This document shows, in pieces, positions 25,140 to 37,493 of a DNA stretch of 64,000 bases (position 1 is its first letter; the number at the start of each line of letters is the position of its first letter). The DNA is from Hermatobates lingyangjiaoensis (taxonomy: Eukaryota > Arthropoda > Insecta > Hemiptera > Hermatobatidae). Position numbers and translations under genes: made by a program. The stretch lies in contig JAPFBL010000007.1 of NCBI GenBank assembly GCA_026182355.1, positions 2,232,001 through 2,296,000 on the forward strand, read 5' to 3'. Under the pieces are notes generated by a model. The model ran no database searches, was not told the DNA's origin, and saw nothing but the letters and a program-made list of their open reading frames with translations.

Positions 25140-26740
25140 CTGTAACAAAGCCGTAATATTCTCATAACACAATGGACTCAGCTCATTATAATCCCTGATA
25201 TCATCTCTAACATCATCTATAGCATTCTCATAATACAACAGATCCGCGCATTATGATTACTGATATCAACTCTAACAATTCCATATTAAGTCATAATACA
25301 ACAGAATCCGCGCATTATGATTACTGATATCAACTCTAACAAAATAAATCATTATCATAATACAATGGTAACCGCATATTATGATCGCTGAAATCATCTA
25401 TCACTATACTAAAGTAGCCTCAAAATACAGTGGAAAATGATCATTAACACCTCTGATGTCTCATCTAACAATACCACAGTAATCTCATAATACAGTGGAA
25501 ACCGATGATTAACACCTCTTATGTCTCATCTAACAATACCACAGTAATCTCATAATACAGTGGAAACCGATCATTAACACCTCTGATGTCTCATCTAATA
25601 ATACCACAGTAATCTCATAATACAGTGGAAACCGATCATTAACACCTCTTATGTCTCATCTAACAATACCACAGTAATCTCATAATACAGTGGAAACCGA
25701 TCATTAACACCTCTGATGTCTCATCTAATAATACCACAGTAATCTCATAATACAGTGGAAACCGATCATTAACACTTCTGATGTCTCATCTAATAATACC
25801 ACAGTAATCTCATAATACAGTGGAAACCGATCATTAACACCTCTTATGTCTCATCTAACAATACCACAGTAATCTCATAATACAGTGGAAACCGATCATT
25901 AACACCTCTGATGTCTCATCTAACAATACCACAGTAATCTCATAATACAGTGGAAACCGATCATTAACACCTCTTATGTCTCATCTAACAATACCACAGT
26001 AATCTCATAATACAGTGGAAACCGATCATTAACACCTCTGATGTCTCATCTAATAATACCACAGTAATCTCATAATACAGTGGAAACCGATCATTAACAC
26101 TTCTGATGTCTCATCTAACAATACCTGTGTTGACCTTTATACGCATCAAGCCATATTTCAGGCCATATCGTTTTTAAATCATGTCAGGTTGTCTTTTTAC
26201 GATTTGCCATCTAACAATACTACAGTAATCTCATAATACAGTGGAAACCACTCATTAACACCTCTGATAACTCATCTAATAATACCACAGTGATCTCATA
26301 ATACAGTGGAAACCGATCATTAACACTTCTGATGTCTCATCTAACAATACCTGTGTTGACCTTTATACGCATCAAGCCATATTTCAGGCCATATCGTTTT
26401 TAAATCATGTCAGGTTGTCTTTTTACGATTTGCCATCTAACAATACCACAGTAATCTCATAATACAGTGGAAACCACTCATTAACACCTCTGATAACTCA
26501 TCTAATAATACCACAGTAATCTCACAATACAGACCACTGATATCACCACTAACAATATGATATTAACATCATAGTACATTAGATTCCATGCATTATGATG
26601 ACTGATATCATTTCTAACAAAGGGTAGCCTTCCCATAATACAATGGAATCCTCATACTATGATCACTGATATTATTTCTAACAAAAACATAGCAATTTCA
26701 TATCACAATGGAGTCTCTTCATCATTATCACTTCATTTTA
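25140..26740. repeat. 65-bp satellite array with higher-order structure
   Basis: The core (25440-26130) is a regular 65-bp unit, AATACCACAGTAATCTCATA then ATACAGTGGAAACCGATCAT then TAACACCTCTGATGTCTCATCTAAC. CTCTGATG and CTCTTATG versions partly alternate, giving a 130-bp dimer in places. Flanking copies at 25150-25440 and 26530-26740 are degraded. A foreign segment of about 90 bp (CTGTGTTGACCTTTATACGC...) interrupts the array twice, at about 26126 and 26350, as part of a longer duplicated block. Confidence 0.93.
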
Positions 26741-29700
26741 CGGTATATTACGCCATTAATTTTTGACGGACGGTATATTTTTGATAAAAGGTAATAGTAG
26801 CATTATTCAGAAAATATACGCTGTCCCCCTAATGTCCGAGTACACTTAAAAAAAATTTTGAATTTGTAAACCGTAACGAATGAAAGAAGATGTAAAAAGT
26901 TTAAAAAGTTCTAAATCTATTTTAATTCATCATTTATTTTTTTAGGTCTCACTAATTTTTAATTAAGACCTAAACATTAAACTTAATTTCATTTTATTTA
27001 TTTTTTTTGTAATTTTAATTTAAATTTCATCATTATCATCATCATTAGGACTAAGTTGTGCTTCACTTACTTTTAGCTTTTTAAGCACACTTTGTGTCAC
27101 TTTCTTTGGCAGGACGCTTTTTAAAACACTTATCTAAAGGAGTTTGCTTTCTCTGCTGTTTAAAACACTTGTGATGTGGGCGAAGCAGACAACATTACGC
27201 AAAGCTAAAGCTGAAGTCGTACCTTCTTCAGGATGTTTTTGTTCTATCAGGATGTTTTTGTTCTATGAAACGTTGAAGTTCAACTCACATCCGTGTCAAT
27301 CTTTTAAGACACAAGCCACAGCACACCTACAAGGTCATGATAGAGTAGCCTTATCATTACAAAGACCAACAATCATTTTATACATTCCATTGTGCCTATA
27401 AATTAATAAACATATTAAACTTTTATTTTACAAAATATGTTCTTTTACAATGAACAGTAAAACTGACTTATCAGCAACTTCCTTCCAAGGGGAAGGAAAT
27501 ACTATTCGTTTGGTATTTTTCTTTCTTTTTTTTTAAAAAAAATAATATAATAACGTTAAGTAATCTTTCGCTATTTCCATGAGAATGTTATTTACGATAA
27601 TTGCAATAATTTTAGATATATCTAACGAAAATGCTTTTGTTCATTATATATTTGTTGACAAACATATATAAGTTTCATGCAAGGTTAGATTTTATTTCAA
27701 ATGCAAGTATTATTATGCGTAGTATATCAGTGAGTTTTCCAATTGAAGTTAGAAATATATGATACACTCAATGTCATGGCTTGAAGTATGAGCTGTTAAG
27801 GATGATTGATTCCTCCTTAATTTTTTAATGAAAATTTCATTAATTTATCAAAATTCATTGAATTTCATCATTGATTAATTCATCACGACAAATGTCATTA
27901 GAAATCGAAAAAAAAATTTTTTTTTTTATTTGTTAAAAATCAGTCCACTCAATATCGTTCAAAATCGCTGCAATTATGGCTATTAGGTCAAATTAATATG
28001 AACAGAAAGTAATATGAGATCTGAGTAGAAATTACCCTTTAATGTTAAAAGTTCAAAACTTTTGTAATCTTTGATTAATTCATGCTGATAGTACAAGTAA
28101 ATACAGTAAAATACAGGCAGTAAATATTAAATTTGATGTGAATGGGTGAAATTAAATTGAGAAAAATAATATTTGTTTTGGGAATAACAAGGCGGGAACT
28201 TGTGACCTTATGTTCCTAGTGACAAAATGACCAACCTTTATTCAGGTAGAAGCTTGGTTTTTATCTACAAATGTTCATACACGTTCAGCAACGCTTTAAA
28301 ATAATATAACTTACTGTAATAGATATTTATATTGAAGTAAAGATTTTTTGGATTCTATATAGTATTTCTTGAGAATCTTGTATTTGTTAACAAACGAACC
28401 ACGAATGTAAAGAAATATCCATTTAGGAATATACCTCTGTTTAATCCAGATGTTAGAACAGGCCTCGTGCTTATCATTAGTTTATTTACTCAGCACAACT
28501 TGTTTTCATCATTTAAAAGTAAAAAAATGCGGCTACACTAAAAAATAGTCGATTTCCCAGTTGTTCGGAAATACTATTCCTGACCACGCATCAAGATATT
28601 TCTCTGCTCTATGGTATGTCGTAACTGGCAGCTCTAGACCTCAAGTTGCTTGATGAGGTGAGAGGTACGCTTCTAGAGAGGCTTCAGCAAGAAGAGGGAC
28701 TGGCATTAAGAGCCTGAACTGGCAGATTAGCAAGGGTAGTAGGTTCTTGTCTTCATTGGTTTTAGGTCCAGATTAATGGTTCCCTGCTGAAATCATGTTG
28801 GGTATCCACATACTTGGCATAAAGGAATAGCCCTGGATATAAGGCAGCCACATTTCTAGTTACGTCCAACGACAACTATGATCTATGCATAATTGGTCAT
28901 CAAATAATCAACCTACGGATAAAGTCTTTTATTACGTGTGGAGTACTCCTCGATTTGAGAATGAGCTTTGGATTGCCCATGATAGAGAACTCCAAGCTTG
29001 ATATACTAAGGAGGTATCCGTTCAAATTAATGTAGAGTTCAAAATGAGACCCAGATATTTGGCAAAGGTTTGCTTTGGTGTGAGGTCCAATAATGACAGG
29101 AGGTGGACAGACTAGGGACACCTTGGGTGCTTTTAGTTAGCAAAGAATAACAAGTTGAAGCACGTTCACATGCAGGCTTCATGTAATATAGTATGTCTGG
29201 AGCACAGAAATCGATACAGTTAATGCTGTCACCATATCACCAATTACGATAAAAATATAATCAATAAGGAGAGCGTCTATACTTGGTGTGTCCACATCTC
29301 TGCAGTGAAGGAACCATGACTGTAGGGCGACCACATTTATCTAGACGTGTGGATCGAGATTACATTGTACGTGCAGCATGACCAGCACCAAGCCGCATTG
29401 CTTCTCCACGGAATGCCTACCCGTGGTCCATACTTGACTCTACCATCTCAAACACTGTATACCCATATAACAATTAACTTTCTTTATGTATATACCTATC
29501 GGTAACAAGCATCACACATTCATTCTTCTTTTTTTTTTTCTTCGTGTAAATAAAGAATTTATTAGGAACATTATTAAATTTTAGTTTCCATTTTTCTTGG
29601 ACCATACATAATAATATATTAATCTTATTTTTATACTTCCTCCAAAATACAGTTTTCTTTTAATTTTTCTTTTAACGTCTTCCTTTTAACCTCTCTTACG

Positions 29701-30480
29701 ACCTGTTGTTCATATGTTACAATGTAATTGATACTAATATAACATTTCCATTGAAAAAATGTTTCCTACATCATTACTGAATTTTGTTTCTCGATCTATT
29801 AAAAAGGGAAGGAAAAATAGAGGATGACATATTGTGTGAGAAGAGTTATGCATCACTTCCCGGCATTGTGTTCAGCTCCCATGACGCTGTTCTACGTCAC
29901 GTAGCCTAACATCCAGAAGCGCTCTCATAAATCTTGCACTTGGACCATAAATTACAAGCTACTGACCAAGTGCAGCCAATCAATTAATATGTAATGTCGA
30001 AACAAAATGTCTCTCGCGCTGGTCTAGTATTAGAAATCAATTTTCATTAGAAATTTATTCCCAGATAAGCGTCATAACGATGAAACCCAGCAAGTAATTT
30101 ACTCAACTGTTTTTCTTTTTTTATATGAACCTGTACTCCGGCTGTTTATCGTCATTTTAACTTACGCTTGATTTCCGATCGATATTGCGTAAGGATCATA
30201 AACTGAAAGCACAGTAAGAAATGTTGACATTGGGATAAGAATATTCAGTGGTCCGTCAGAGTAACTTGTTAAATATTATAAAAGGATATATATATATATA
30301 TATACCGAAACGTTGGCATTGAGAGTTTCATTTCAACCTGAAGTCCCGACCGAGTCCTGATAAATTATATTATGTTATTTATTATTATAAATTATATTAT
30401 GATAGTGTTTCTTAACAAGACACTCCGTTCGGACAACTTATCAAACGATTAAAAGAACAAAAAATGGAGAAACAATAGCT
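26741..30480. other. AT-rich stretch with possible transposon relics
   Basis: A 19-bp duplication (TCAGGATGTTTTTGTTCTA, twice) sits at about 27229-27267. The stretch 28590-29460 is less AT-rich and reads like decayed coding DNA (for example a minus frame at 28900-29121 and plus SRRVDRDYIVRAA near 29340), possibly an old DNA transposon. No family could be assigned. (TA)n at 30283-30304 is followed by CGAAACGTTGG and a fragment of the 61-bp repeat. Confidence 0.35.
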
Positions 30481-30483
30481 AAA

Positions 30484-30530
30484 CTCACTTCAATATTTCG
30501 ACGTTATTATCAGAAGAAGAAGTACATATA
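30484..30530 (-). repeat. R2 family fragment with degraded motif
   Basis: The minus strand reads CTGATAATAACGTCGAAATATTG then AAGTGAGTTT, matching the R2 family (CTGATGA-hairpin-GAAATA...AGTGAGTTTC) seen at 38698 and 43418. Stem II is lost. A (TA)n tract adjoins it at 30523. Confidence 0.5.
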
Positions 30531-30904
30531 TATATATATACACTTTTTCGTTGGAAATACGATCCAAAACGGACAAATAGAAGAGAACAAGAAGGGAGAG
30601 AATATGAGTGAGTTAGAGAGAGAGAGAAAGAGAAATTTCAATACGATATTGAAATGGTGTTTAAATGATTATTAAAAAGATAAAATTCTTATTTCTAAAT
30701 AAGCATTATTGACTAAGCGTCATTCATTATAGCTGAATGAAAGCCAACATTAATTTGATGGTCAAACTAGAAGAGACCAATGGAAGTGAAGGGGTCAAGA
30801 CTGGTGTGGTGGAGGAGGCGGAGTGGTAGACGTGGCTTGGACGGGGTAACCTTGGCCTAGTTGGAGCAGAGGAGCCTGTCATTCAAGGTCACACCCAAGT
30901 CACC

Positions 30905-30967
30905 ATGTACTTCCTGCTCCGCTGCGAGGCTCGTCTTGTCAACAGACTGGTAGTCATGAAAAGCTGA
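30905..30967 (+). CDS. short ORF in a GC-rich island, possible exon
   Basis: GTCACCATGT starts a 20-codon frame (MYFLLRCEARLVNRLVVMKS). Only a weak donor (CTG|GTAGTC) is available, so exon status is doubtful. The island at 30780-30965 also contains TCAAGGTCA at about 30888, which matches the monomeric nuclear-receptor half-site (FTZ-F1/ERR type). It may be regulatory. Confidence 0.2.
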   Translation: MYFLLRCEARLVNRLVVMKS

Positions 30968-30969
30968 AG

Positions 30970-33000
30970 CTTAAGTACTATTCAACCTGCTTGCATAATT
31001 ATTGATTAATAAGCAACTTACAATTAATAATATGCCTTATATTGTACTACATTCATAATGGGTGAGTGCAAGCGGAAAATACCTTGCGAATATTTCATAA
31101 ACTAAGATAATTGGTGGACAATTGTGTCAATTATGGGTCTTTCAATGAAATATGACTAATTGATATGACCCGAGCTTGGGGCTCCATAACATTCGTGCAA
31201 GTTGTGTATTCATTTCATTTCGACTCCGTATCATCAAACTACTGAGTGAATTAAATTACGACTATCATTAGATGGATAAAGATGGAATATTTATTCGAGA
31301 GACAATCTGCATTTACGGTTTTCAGAGGACATAAGATCAATATTCACTAATAAGGGAAATTCTGCCCATGACAGTCCTACACGCTCTATGTAACGCTGTA
31401 CAAATGTATAAGTACATGTTGGGGTCTTTACTTTACAAATTGCATTTCTTACCTTTGCTATCAAGTTGTGTCCCCATCCAAAAAAAAAATAAAAAAAACA
31501 GTAAATTAATGACAATGTCTTGCAATAAATGTAAATTATTAAATGAACTAGGCTTTCACGACATTGAAATGAATATTATCTGCATAAGTGACGTGCGGGG
31601 TGATCACCATAAGTGTTAGAGAAGGGTGGAATGAACTCATTCTGTTATTGTTGCAATTACAATGTCACCTTAGCCATGCTCAATATATCTTACTTGGCAA
31701 CCGAAGTCTAGCAGAGTCCTGAATCATTAGTCCATGGATGGATCAACACTTATAAATGGGTGTCGAATTGTCAATGAGCCACACTTTCCCTCCCTTATAA
31801 AGCAAAAATGGCGTAAAGCCTGTAACAAAGCATTATACTGTGGGAAAGTGCGCTTTGGATAAGTGTCATTAACGCCGATTTAGAAAGCACTGAATACAAA
31901 GAAAGCAAAGCTTCTATATGAAAAAAACCAGTAATACTAAACACTCAACAAGCATAAAGCAAAATCATAATATCAAGATCATAGTCAATTATATTGATCT
32001 ACAAGACTCGTATGTTTATTAGCCTTACTGTAGTCAATTTGAAGGAAATGCATAGTAAGTCTACAACAATTGTTCACATATGTTTAAATATAAAAAGTAA
32101 CTAATTTGTTGTAGCTATTTAAATTAGTCAAATACGATATACTTGATAAAAATCCAGTCAAAGAATATATTGTTATTAAATGACTTTCAAAACTATTTGA
32201 GTAATCTTTTTTGATACTTTTGTTAATATTGAAATCCAATATTTATTTTCGATTGAATTATGATAAAAATTACAATAGAACCTATAAAATAAATATTTAA
32301 AAAATGAATAATTTCTTAATCAATTTATGATTAACAAACTAATAATTCATAATTATGCATTCGATTAATTGAATAAAAAAATATATATTAAACAGTTCTG
32401 ATGAAAAAAAAATTTATCATTCTAAATGTGAATTAACTCTGTGAAAAATAATCCGTTTCTGGTAATCTAATTATGATTAATTTAATGCAGGATTAAAAAA
32501 TAAACTCGGTTATCGTAATTACATTTCATTTTAATTTAATTTTGTCTGAAATAAATTTTTCGTTGTAAATTTCTTAGTTTTAATTCTGATGAAAAAATAA
32601 GCATCTCATCCTAAAAATTATTTCGTGTAATTTAAATATGATTGAAAAAAACTGAAACGTTATCTAATGCGATATTTAAAAGTTATTTAACTTTTAGTGA
32701 ATTTCAATTATTAATTATGTAAATTAATGTTGAATGAAACAGTACTTGTTACAGTAAATTTAAATTATTTCAAATTTAATACTGAGAGGAAAATAAAACT
32801 TTCATCGTAAATGTTTACTAATTATACCGCAATAAATTCACACGTTTTAGTAAATCATGTTGAGTCACCATTAGGGAGTCTACCCGATACTTGCTAATAC
32901 AATAATTGAATTATAAAATAAGAGTTATAAGTACTGCTATACATACAATTTGTAATTCAATTAACTAATGAAAAAAATTCTTTTCTCTTAAAATATGTAT
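30970..33000. other. AT-rich stretch, no genes seen
   Basis: Overlapping frames on both strands at 31291-31619 lack motifs. 31780-31880 has an imperfect inverted pair (CACTTTCCC...GGGAAAGTG). 32100-32860 is extremely AT-rich. Nothing further. Confidence 0.45.
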
Positions 33001-33036
33001 GACGTTAGTGCGATTGGCAATGGCTTTGTGTTGAGA

Positions 33037-33162
33037 ATGAGTAAAGGTGGAAGACTGTCAGCAGCAGCGCGAGGCGGAAGGTCACAGGGTCATTCCCCGC
33101 CGCCGCCAGAGACAGCGGTGACGCAGCGCGGACCTCAATCACTCCTGCCTTCACGCTACTGA
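33037..33162 (+). CDS. short GC-rich ORF, possible exon
   Basis: Forty-one codons beginning MSKGGRLSAAARGGRS, continuing QGHSPPPPETA and ending at a TGA. An A at -3 gives a fair start context. A weak phase-0 donor (GCG|GTGACG) lies after codon 27. The composition is typical of a disordered N-terminus. It directly precedes the 48-bp minisatellite. It may instead be the unique edge of that array. Confidence 0.22.
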   Translation: MSKGGRLSAAARGGRSQGHSPPPPETAVTQRGPQSLLPSRY

Positions 33163-33176
33163 AAACAGGGACGCGA

Positions 33177-34850
33177 CAAACCCCTAGGGCCAAGCCCCCA
33201 TGGTCATGAACCAGCCAGACTAGCCGAAACCCATCGAACAAGCCCCCATGGTCATAAACCAGCCGTACTAGCCAAAACCCCTCGAACAAGCCCCCATGGT
33301 CATAAACCAGCCGTACTAGCCAAAACACCTCGAACAAGCCCCCATGGTCATAAACCAGCCATACTAGCCAAAACCCCTCGAACAAGCCCCCGTGGTCATA
33401 AACCAGCCAGACTAGCCGAAACCCATCGAACAAGCCCCCATAGTCATAAACCAGCCATACTAGCCAAAACCCCTCGAACAAGCCCCCATGGTCATAAACC
33501 AGCCATAAGAGCCGAAACCCCTCGAACAAGCCCCCATGGTCATGAACCAGCCATACTAGCCAAAACCCCTCGAACAAGCCCCCATGGTCATAAACCAGCC
33601 GTACTAGCCAAAACACCTCGAACAAGCCCCCATAGTCATAAACCAGCCGTACTAGCCAAAACCCCTCGAACAAGCCCCCATGGTCATAAACCAGCCATAC
33701 TAGCCAAACCCCTCGAACAAGCCCCCATAGTCATAAACCAGCCATACTAGCCAAAACCCCTCGAACAAGCCCCCATGGTCATAAACCAGCCGTACTAGCC
33801 AAAACACCTCGAACAAGCCCCCATGGTCATAAACCAGCCGTACTAGCCAAAACCCCTCGAACAAGCCCCCATGGTCATAAACCAGCCGTACTAGCCAAAA
33901 CCCCTCGAACAAGCCCCCATGGTCATAAACCAGCCGTACTAGCCAAAACCCCTCGAACAAACCCCCATAGTCATAAACCAGCCAGACTAGCCAAAACCCC
34001 TCGAACAAGCCCCCATGGTCATAAACCAGCCATACTAGCCAAAACCCCTCGAACAAGCCCCCATGGTCATGAACCAGCCAGACTAGCCAAAACCCCTCGA
34101 ACAGGCCCCCATAGTCATAAACCAGCCGTACTAGCCAAAACCCCTCGAACAAGCCCCCATGGTCATGAACCAGCCAGACTAGCCAAAACCCCTCGAACAG
34201 GCCCCCATAGTCATAAACCAGCCGTACTAGCCAAAACCCCTCGAACCGCAGTCATAGTCATAAACCAGCCGTACTAGCCAAAACCCCTCGAACCGCAGTC
34301 ATAGTCATAAACCAGCCGTACTAGCCAAAACCCCTCGAACAAGCCCCCATGGTCATAAACCAGCCAGACTAGCCAAAACCCCTCGAACAGGCCCCCATAG
34401 TCATAAACCAGCCGTACTAGCCAAAACCCCTCGAACCAGCAGTCATAGTCATAAACCAGCCGTACTAGCCAAAACCCCTCGAACAAGCCCCCATGGTCAT
34501 AAACCAGCCGTACTAGCCAAAACCCCTCGAACAAGCCCCCATGGTCATAAACCAGCCAGACTAGCCAAAACCCCTCGAACAGGCCCCCATAGTCATAAAC
34601 CAGCCAGACTAGCCAAAACCTCTCGAACAAACACCCCTGGTCATAAACCAGCGGACTAGCCAAAACCCCTCGAACAGCCCATTGTCATTAACCAGCCAGT
34701 CTAGTCAAAACCTCTCGAACAACGACCCCATGGGGATATAAACCCCACAAATACTGACAAAAACCGAGGAACAAGCACCCCATGGTTCATAAACCAGCTA
34801 TACTAGCCAAAACCCCACGAACAAACACCTCCATGGAGAAAAACCCCACT
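33177..34850. repeat. 48-bp minisatellite, about 34 copies
   Basis: The unit is CCCATGGTCATAAACCAGCC then ATACTAGCCAAAACCCCTCG then AACAAGCC. Copies are highly similar up to about 34620, then decay towards 34850. Because 48 is 3 x 16, two frames stay open over long runs: on the minus strand a 16-residue repeat (GLFEGFWLVWLVYDHG) and on the plus strand PHGHKPAVLAKTPRTS. Single-base indels, for example AAACCCCTCG losing one A near 33706 and the shorter GAACCGCAGTC variants near 34245 and 34293, break both frames. That argues against translation of the array. Confidence 0.95.
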
Positions 34851-34859
34851 ACCATCAAT

Positions 34860-35700
34860 ACAAACTAAAACATATTTTATAATACAGTAAAACAACTTAT
34901 CAGAATCACGGAAGTGATCGTATTAAGTATACTGATATTGTTATCAGTCGGCTATTGTTATCAAATCTCAGTCACGAACGCTCTATTTAAAATGAATCCA
35001 GATGAGTTTCTTATTATAACTAAACCTCCAGTCATTGCCAACAATATTTCTACATTTAAATAATGAGAAACAAAATATTGTTTTAAGCCTCCACTATGTA
35101 ATAGCTTGATGCACGATCATCAGTCACAATTTGACTACTGCTGATCACTCTACGTAACCTTCAGTTGATTGTCGTCTTCTCAGGGTACCTCTAAAGACGG
35201 GCAATAACAGAGTCGAAATGTAGTGGTTTATTGTTTCCTCATGGTTTTGTTCAATATGGTTAAAGTTTCACAAATAAAAAAAGACCAACACATACAGTTT
35301 TTCAGTCTCAAGCGACATCAGGAGAACACAGACGTTTAAAATTTACATGATTAAGTAACCTGTGCATTTAGATTTTCTAATATTTCTGTTATTTTAAGTC
35401 TATATTATATCTGTTGTGTCTTTACTAAATCTGTTGAATATTCCATACTGTCAGGAATTAAGTGGTTTGCATACTTTGATTTATGCATTCGAGTATTTAA
35501 ATAATCATTAAGGTCTCTTTAAATCTTAGCTTTAGATTTCATCCAATCTATCCTATATACATGTTTAAGGTTCTCACATTTTAATTATACAACTCTTTTT
35601 ATCATATGTACTACTTTTTTATTCCGTTGTTTTTTACCTATTGTCTGGTTTATTGAATTATTACTTTTGAAAAGAATCTTTAAGTTATATTGCTTTAGTA
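34860..35700. other. no genes; traces of CTGANGA-type repeats
   Basis: 35165-35250 and 35300-35325 contain degraded motif-like strings (AGAGTCGAAATGTAGTGG on plus; CTGATGTCGCTTGAGACTG on minus). The rest is plain AT-rich sequence. Confidence 0.35.
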
Positions 35701-35705
35701 AATAG

Positions 35706-36548
35706 TGGCGGACGGTACGTGCATTCTGAGGAACGGTAAATTTGTCTTAAGCACAATTCATCTATAAGCAAATTTGTCTAAAAATACACTCTGGGACTGG
35801 GAAATCGAATTTTTTTCCGATTTTTGATTTGTCTTTTTCTTTATATAAATTGATAAATTTTCTTTATTAATTTTAAAAAGATAACCTATTAATAGTTTGC
35901 ACGTCTTATATATGTTTGTGTGGGTGTAATATATTAATTATATAATGATGACAGTATAATGAAGGGTATGTGCACAGATCATACGCATCATATTATGTAC
36001 CACCATATATATGATCTGTTACTCGATAACCCATGACAACTAGAACACCATTCGGGTCAATCATCTGAAAGTTCTGCTAAAAATCGATCTCTTTTGGTTG
36101 CATGAAAATTACCACTGTTATAAAAATGTTATCATCTAAAAAAGCTTAGTTTTCCACACAATTGATACATTGATAAATGCGAAAAGAAATTACTTTTCTT
36201 CTTTGTATAATTTGAAGCATACTTCTTAAAATCTACATGTGTCGCACATAAATGGAGAATCGTAGAAGATCTTACATTTTAGAATACTTTAATGAAGCTT
36301 TTATTTTTTTATAAACCAAGAATCTTTTAGTAAAATTTTATTATTATGAAAACCCAATTGTACTTTATTTAAATTATTAATTAAATCTACCAAATTCTCA
36401 GCATTTTTTGCTTTCTCATTCCCAAACTGTCAGTTCTTTGACAAATTGTTTTTAGATGAATTGTACTTTATACCAAATTAATGTAGACCACACCCAAATT
36501 CATTCAGACAAATTGTATTTTAGACAAACTCGCCTAGACCCGCCATTT
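35706..36548. mobile_element. possible non-autonomous DNA transposon, about 840 bp
   Basis: The ends are imperfect inverted repeats: GTGGCGGACGG near 35706 and ACCCGCCATTT near 36540. Internal subterminal repeats in inverse orientation support this (AATTTGTCT and ACAATTCATCTA at the left, their complements at the right). No transposase was recognised inside and no clear target duplication, so the family is unknown. Confidence 0.4.
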
Positions 36549-36608
36549 TGAAGGGATCAAAATAGAAAATAGAAAAAAATTAAAATAATGAAAAGCTAAC
36601 AAAAACTC

Positions 36609-36926
36609 TAGGGGCCAGGTTAGCTCAAAGGTTTAAGTGCTAGCCTCTGGGCTGGTAGTCCGGAGTTCAATCCCCACCTGGCTCTCGATTTATTCACGAG
36701 GGAGGTGACTAAATCTGAGTACGTCGTCCCTCAGAGAGGACGTTAAGCCGTCGGTCCCGAGCCTGTACGATGTCAGGAACTCGTTAAAGATCCCTACTCG
36801 AAATGCACTTGAGTTAGGCATAATTTAGAACACCCAATATAGAATCTGTAGGAATCACCGATCAAACAAAAAGCCGGTAAACAGTTGACGTTATCACCCG
36901 CTAGGGGATCGGTTTAAACAATAAAA
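36609..36926 (+). mobile_element. tRNA-derived SINE with target duplication
   Basis: The head GGGGCCAGGTTAGCTCAAAG carries an A box (TTAGCTCAAAGG). The B box, GAGTTCAATCCC, lies about 40 bases on. The central segment GATGTCAGGAACTCGTTAAA and GATCCCTACTC is shared with the copies at 59591 and 18760. AAAAACTC occurs at 36601-36608 and again at 36927-36934, a plausible 8-bp target-site duplication. A pol III start within the head is expected. Confidence 0.8.
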
Positions 36927-37313
36927 AAAAACTCCTACATTTCATATCAAAATTGAGTTTTTAAGGTCTCAATTGTTTTTATGTTTTATGAGAATAATAC
37001 TATTCTTAAACGGATTTCAAATCTAATATTTGCAAATTAAAAACAAATTAATTTTAAATTTTTCAAAACTAGTTTTGTAAAGGGGTTGAAAGTTTATTAA
37101 ATTTGTTTGCTAAGCCAGTTAATTTATTTTAACAATATACTGAATTATACGTTTTTGTTTGAATGAATGTTTGAATTTATTCGTAATTATTCAATCAACC
37201 GACAGTTGTAAACTGAGCATTGTTTGAAGTAAACTATAAGTTGTCCATATTTTTATTTCGCAAAAACAAAAATAAAACCTAATCTAGATAAGGTTTGTGT
37301 TTTTGGGTGAGCA

Positions 37314-37493
37314 ATGGGCTGCGAGGTGAGCACGTCGGCGGCACACTCGTGCGGCGCCCTTTCAGTTTGTCCAAGGCTCCATGATGGACAGATAAAGATT
37401 ACGTGTTTCACCAGACCTTACAGGGCGCACCTTTCTCTTCTTACCATTCATTTCAAATCTTGTTCTCAGAATAATAATGACTTTACACTTTAA
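37314..37493 (+). CDS. GC-rich 59-codon ORF, candidate exon with myristoylation-type N-terminus
   Basis: The frame begins MGCEVSTSAAHSCGAL and runs 59 codons to a TAA. MGCxxS is the classic N-myristoylation and palmitoylation start, which would anchor a protein to membranes. A near-consensus donor, GAG|GTGAGC, occurs after only four codons, again in phase 0. The real exon may therefore be just MGCE, or the whole ORF may be unspliced. The first 110 bases are GC-rich against AT-rich flanks. The family is not recognised, and an island of regulatory DNA is the alternative. Confidence 0.32.
   Translation: MGCEVSTSAAHSCGALSVCPRLHDGQIKITCFTRPYRAHLSLLTIHFKSCSQNNNDFTL

Noticed and set aside
28900..29440. 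Tc1/mariner or jockey coding relic
   Set aside because: Short peptide resemblances only (SRRVDRDYIVRAA). No catalytic motif or terminal repeats could be identified, so it is mentioned only as decayed coding-like DNA.
33005..34663. Three long minus-strand frames of 129-222 codons with hydrophobic 16-residue repeats as a membrane protein gene
   Set aside because: They are the 48-bp minisatellite read in phase. Single-base indels break the frame between copies, and there are no splice or start signals of quality.
36609..36690. Functional tRNA gene
   Set aside because: A and B boxes are present, but the sequence continues into a SINE body with a target duplication and the cloverleaf is not well paired.
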